DNA of 64,000 nucleotides from assembly GCF_009764355.1 (NCBI RefSeq), contig NZ_LNUA01000060.1, positions 1 through 64,000 of the forward strand. Reading direction: 5' to 3'. The translations under genes were made by a program, and so were the position numbers. The DNA comes from Companilactobacillus bobalius (GTDB taxonomy: Bacteria; Bacillota; Bacilli; Lactobacillales; Lactobacillaceae). Below, one piece after another: positions 62,113-64,000 of the stretch. Below the pieces are notes generated by a model. It saw nothing but the letters and a program-made list of their open reading frames with translations, had not been told where the DNA came from and made no database searches. Each line of letters opens with the position of its first letter. Position 1 is the stretch's first letter.

Positions 62113-63099
62113 TTGAATAAAAAATACGTCAAATATCTATCAGTACTTTCGTTAGTTTTAGTACTGACACTAGTTTTGACGGGGTGTGCTCAGCAAACAG
62201 CTGCGAACCTGCACGCTCCTACTAGTGGGCCCTACGGAATTGTTTACAAATGGATTGGAACTCCATTCCAAAAGTTAATCCTAAAGACGGCTCAAACTAT
62301 TGGTGGTAAGAATGCCTATGCATGGGGTATCGTTATTATTTCCTTTATCGTTCGTCTAGTGTTGGTTCCTTTATCATTGAATCAACAATATAAGTCAACA
62401 ACTCAACAGGAAAAAATGCGTGCCGTTCAACCTCAATTGAAGATGGTACAAGCTGCACAAAAGAAAGCTAAAGATCCAGCTGCACAACAAAAAATTAGTG
62501 CTTTAATGATGGATGTTTATAAACAAAATAATCTTAGTTTGACCGGTGGTATGGGTTGTTTGCCACTATTGCTTCAAATGCCTATCTTAATGGGTATTTA
62601 TCAAGCTGTGCAATATTCTAAGGAAATTGCTTCAGCTACCTTCTTAAATATTCCACTTGGTAAACCAAGTATTGTCATTGCCATTATTGCTACATTGTTC
62701 TACGTTATCCAAAGTTGGATGTCATTACAAATTGTTCCACCAGAACAAAGAAAACAAATGCAAACAATGATGATGGTCAGTCCATTGATGACTTTCTTTT
62801 TCTCAATCTTCTTATCTGCTGCACTTGCTCTTTACTTCTTGGTCGGTGGTGTCGTTATTGTTATTCAACAATTGATTACTAACTACATCGTAACCCCAAG
62901 AATTAGAAAACAAACTGATGCTGATTTAGCCAAGCATCCAGTTAAAGTTGTGGTTACTCAAGAAATGCTTGATAGTATCTTAAACGGTGGAGCTGCTCCT
63001 AGTTCCCCTGCAGGTGGTGCTCAACAGGCTGAAGAAAAAGAATTACACAAAAACATCCGTGAATTAAATAAGGGTAAACAAAATCGTAATAAGAAATAG
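62113..63099 (+). CDS. yidC: Membrane protein insertase YidC (lipoprotein)
   Basis: Inserts and folds membrane proteins, alone or with SecYEG. The 328 residues begin with a lipoprotein signal peptide with lipobox LVLTGC (Cys25 lipidated), followed by five membrane helices, the conserved Arg of the hydrophilic groove in VIISFIVRLVLVPLSL, the cytoplasmic hairpin, and a basic tail that can contact ribosomes. Start is TTG with AAGGGTGG eight bases upstream. It may be the YidC1 or YidC2 type; one other copy elsewhere is likely. Confidence 0.95.
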   Translation: MNKKYVKYLSVLSLVLVLTLVLTGCAQQTAANLHAPTSGPYGIVYKWIGTPFQKLILKTAQTIGGKNAYAWGIVIISFIVRLVLVPLSLNQQYKSTTQQEKMRAVQPQLKMVQAAQKKAKDPAAQQKISALMMDVYKQNNLSLTGGMGCLPLLLQMPILMGIYQAVQYSKEIASATFLNIPLGKPSIVIAIIATLFYVIQSWMSLQIVPPEQRKQMQTMMMVSPLMTFFFSIFLSAALALYFLVGGVVIVIQQLITNYIVTPRIRKQTDADLAKHPVKVVVTQEMLDSILNGGAAPSSPAGGAQQAEEKELHKNIRELNKGKQNRNKK

Positions 63100-63101
63100 A
63101 C

Positions 63102-63148
63102 AAAAAAGAGGTTGTAAATTCTAAATGAATTTACAACCTCTTTTTTTA
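63102..63148. terminator. Bidirectional terminator after yidC
   Basis: AAAAAAGAGGTTGTAAATT and its complement flank a seven-base loop, with T-tracts in both directions between the convergent genes. Confidence 0.88.
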
Positions 63149-63150
63149 CT

Positions 63151-64000
63151 CTATAGATTTGGCTTAGCATGCATTACTGTTCCATTTGGATAAACTGTCC
63201 AATCATCACCAGATGATCCATCGTTATCGCTTGAATGAATCCAATAAACAGATTGACCATTGCTATCAGTATAAGTCTTTGCTGTACCGCCGTTTTGATC
63301 AACGACTACGGCATATTTCTTATCAGAATTACCATCGTGACTTTTAACCATATTCATTGCCTGATCAGAACTAACAGTTCCAACTGATGAAGAGTCATCA
63401 TTACTGTCAGTTTTATTATCAGTACTATTGCTACTATCAGTATTTGTATTTGTTGAATCATTAGCATTCGTATTCGTAGTATTAGTATCGGTATCAGTAC
63501 TGTTCTTCTTAGAATCTTCAGTTTCAGAACTAGTTGATTTCGTTACTCGGTTAGCTGCCTTAGCCGCTTTATTAGCCTGTTTATATGAATTTTCCAAACT
63601 ACTATTAGTTAAATTAGATGAACGGGAACTTAACTTGGCTGTCTCACTATAAGCTAATTCATTATCTGAATTTTTATAAACAAACAAACCAACTGTCTGA
63701 AATTCACTCAATTCAACATCTTCAAATAAATTCTTTACAGTCTTAGTACTGTTAGAATCAATAGTGCTATCACCATCTTTGTCAGCTCTTACTTTATCGC
63801 TTTTCGTATGCATCAGGATAAAATCAGAATTGATAAAGCTTATATTCTTATTAGTACGATTAATAATTTTTAAATCCACTGATACTGGATCTTGACTACT
63901 TCTAGTAAATAAAAATGTTAATTCATTTCTCTCTGATTGAGATAAGCTTGTGTAGTCTACTGTCTTTTCTGTAGTTTCCGTGGCCTTGACGTCAGAAGTT
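63151..64000 (-). CDS. Partial Ser/Thr/Asn-rich protein, 5' end outside window
   Basis: The frame stays open to the window edge, so the N-terminus is missing. The visible 283 residues contain a beta-rich Ig-like domain (TFLFTRSSQDPVSVDLKI, then KNISFINSDFILMHT) reminiscent of DUF4352/DUF5067-type lipoprotein domains, a linker of about 60 residues made almost only of Ser, Thr, Asn and Asp, and a C-terminal domain of about 80 residues (AMNMVKSHDGN to YPNGTVMHAKPNL). Probably exported and perhaps lipid-anchored, but the signal is not visible. Function unknown. Confidence 0.72.
   Translation of the reverse strand, partial: TSDVKATETTEKTVDYTSLSQSERNELTFLFTRSSQDPVSVDLKIINRTNKNISFINSDFILMHTKSDKVRADKDGDSTIDSNSTKTVKNLFEDVELSEFQTVGLFVYKNSDNELAYSETAKLSSRSSNLTNSSLENSYKQANKAAKAANRVTKSTSSETEDSKKNSTDTDTNTTNTNANDSTNTNTDSSNSTDNKTDSNDDSSSVGTVSSDQAMNMVKSHDGNSDKKYAVVVDQNGGTAKTYTDSNGQSVYWIHSSDNDGSSGDDWTVYPNGTVMHAKPNL

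Overview
The window is chromosomal DNA of a low-GC member of the Lactobacillales, most likely a Lactobacillaceae species; a Companilactobacillus-like organism is a guess from overall protein character, not proven. Supporting signs are ribosomal protein L27 with the nine-residue N-terminal extension plus its processing protease Prp, the PrkC/PrpC kinase-phosphatase pair, the small families YneF, DUF896, DUF3042 and YqgQ, an ispA cluster without dxs, a T-box in front of pheST, frequent TTG/GTG starts with strong Shine-Dalgarno sequences, and an ISL3-family insertion sequence.

Layout: 1-1450 is an ISL3-type element. 1488-3437 is the lexA locus (yneF and DUF896 divergent from lexA, with a LexA operator between them) and a histidine phosphatase. 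3529-18936 is a long minus-strand housekeeping block: rplS-trmD-rimM-rpsP, ffh-ylxM-ftsY-smc-rnc, acpP-plsX-recG-fakA(yloV)-yloU. rpmB points the other way and is followed by two accessory genes (a cytoplasmic beta-helix protein and a PLP trans-sulfuration enzyme). 21625-32231 is thiN-rpe-rsgA-prkC-prpC-rsmB-fmt-priA and rpoZ-gmk. 32411-32731 is a small plus-strand gene of unknown function with two LexA boxes in its promoter, convergent with recN. 32723-41074 is recN-tlyA-ispA-xseBA-folD-nusB-yqhY-efp and rpmA-prp-rplU. 41196-47172 is the accessory part: two membrane proteins, a type-B carboxylesterase, several very small genes, two tandem tRNA-Arg genes and a cation-efflux transporter. 47264-60625 returns to housekeeping: ynbB-miaA, DUF3042, rhodanese-glcK-yqgQ-rhomboid-fthC, rpmG, a class B PBP, greA, mltG and T-box-controlled pheST. 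The end holds a TrmH-type methyltransferase, acyP, yidC and a partial Ser/Thr/Asn-rich protein that runs off the window.

How the genes work together: the window carries most of the co-translational targeting route (ffh, ylxM, ftsY, yidC), ribosome biogenesis and modification (rplS, rpsP, rpmB, rpmA, rplU, rpmG, rimM, rsgA, trmD, rsmB, tlyA), chromosome maintenance and repair (smc, recG, recN, priA, xseAB, lexA), lipid synthesis (plsX, acpP, fakA), one-carbon metabolism (folD, fmt, fthC) and cell-wall synthesis (PBP, mltG) under likely PrkC/PrpC control. Ribosomal operons show leader RNAs (L21, probable L19).

The strongest new observation is the SOS-type gene at 32411-32731: its promoter carries two LexA boxes, one of which is identical, in reverse complement, to the box in front of lexA. 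Other points of interest are a 115-bp GC-rich long hairpin directly after ffh, two intergenic hairpins that share a core but have covarying stems, a leader with a small open frame and terminator before the cation transporter, an orphan 43-residue HicB-like protein, and a tandem duplication of a complete tRNA-Arg transcription unit.
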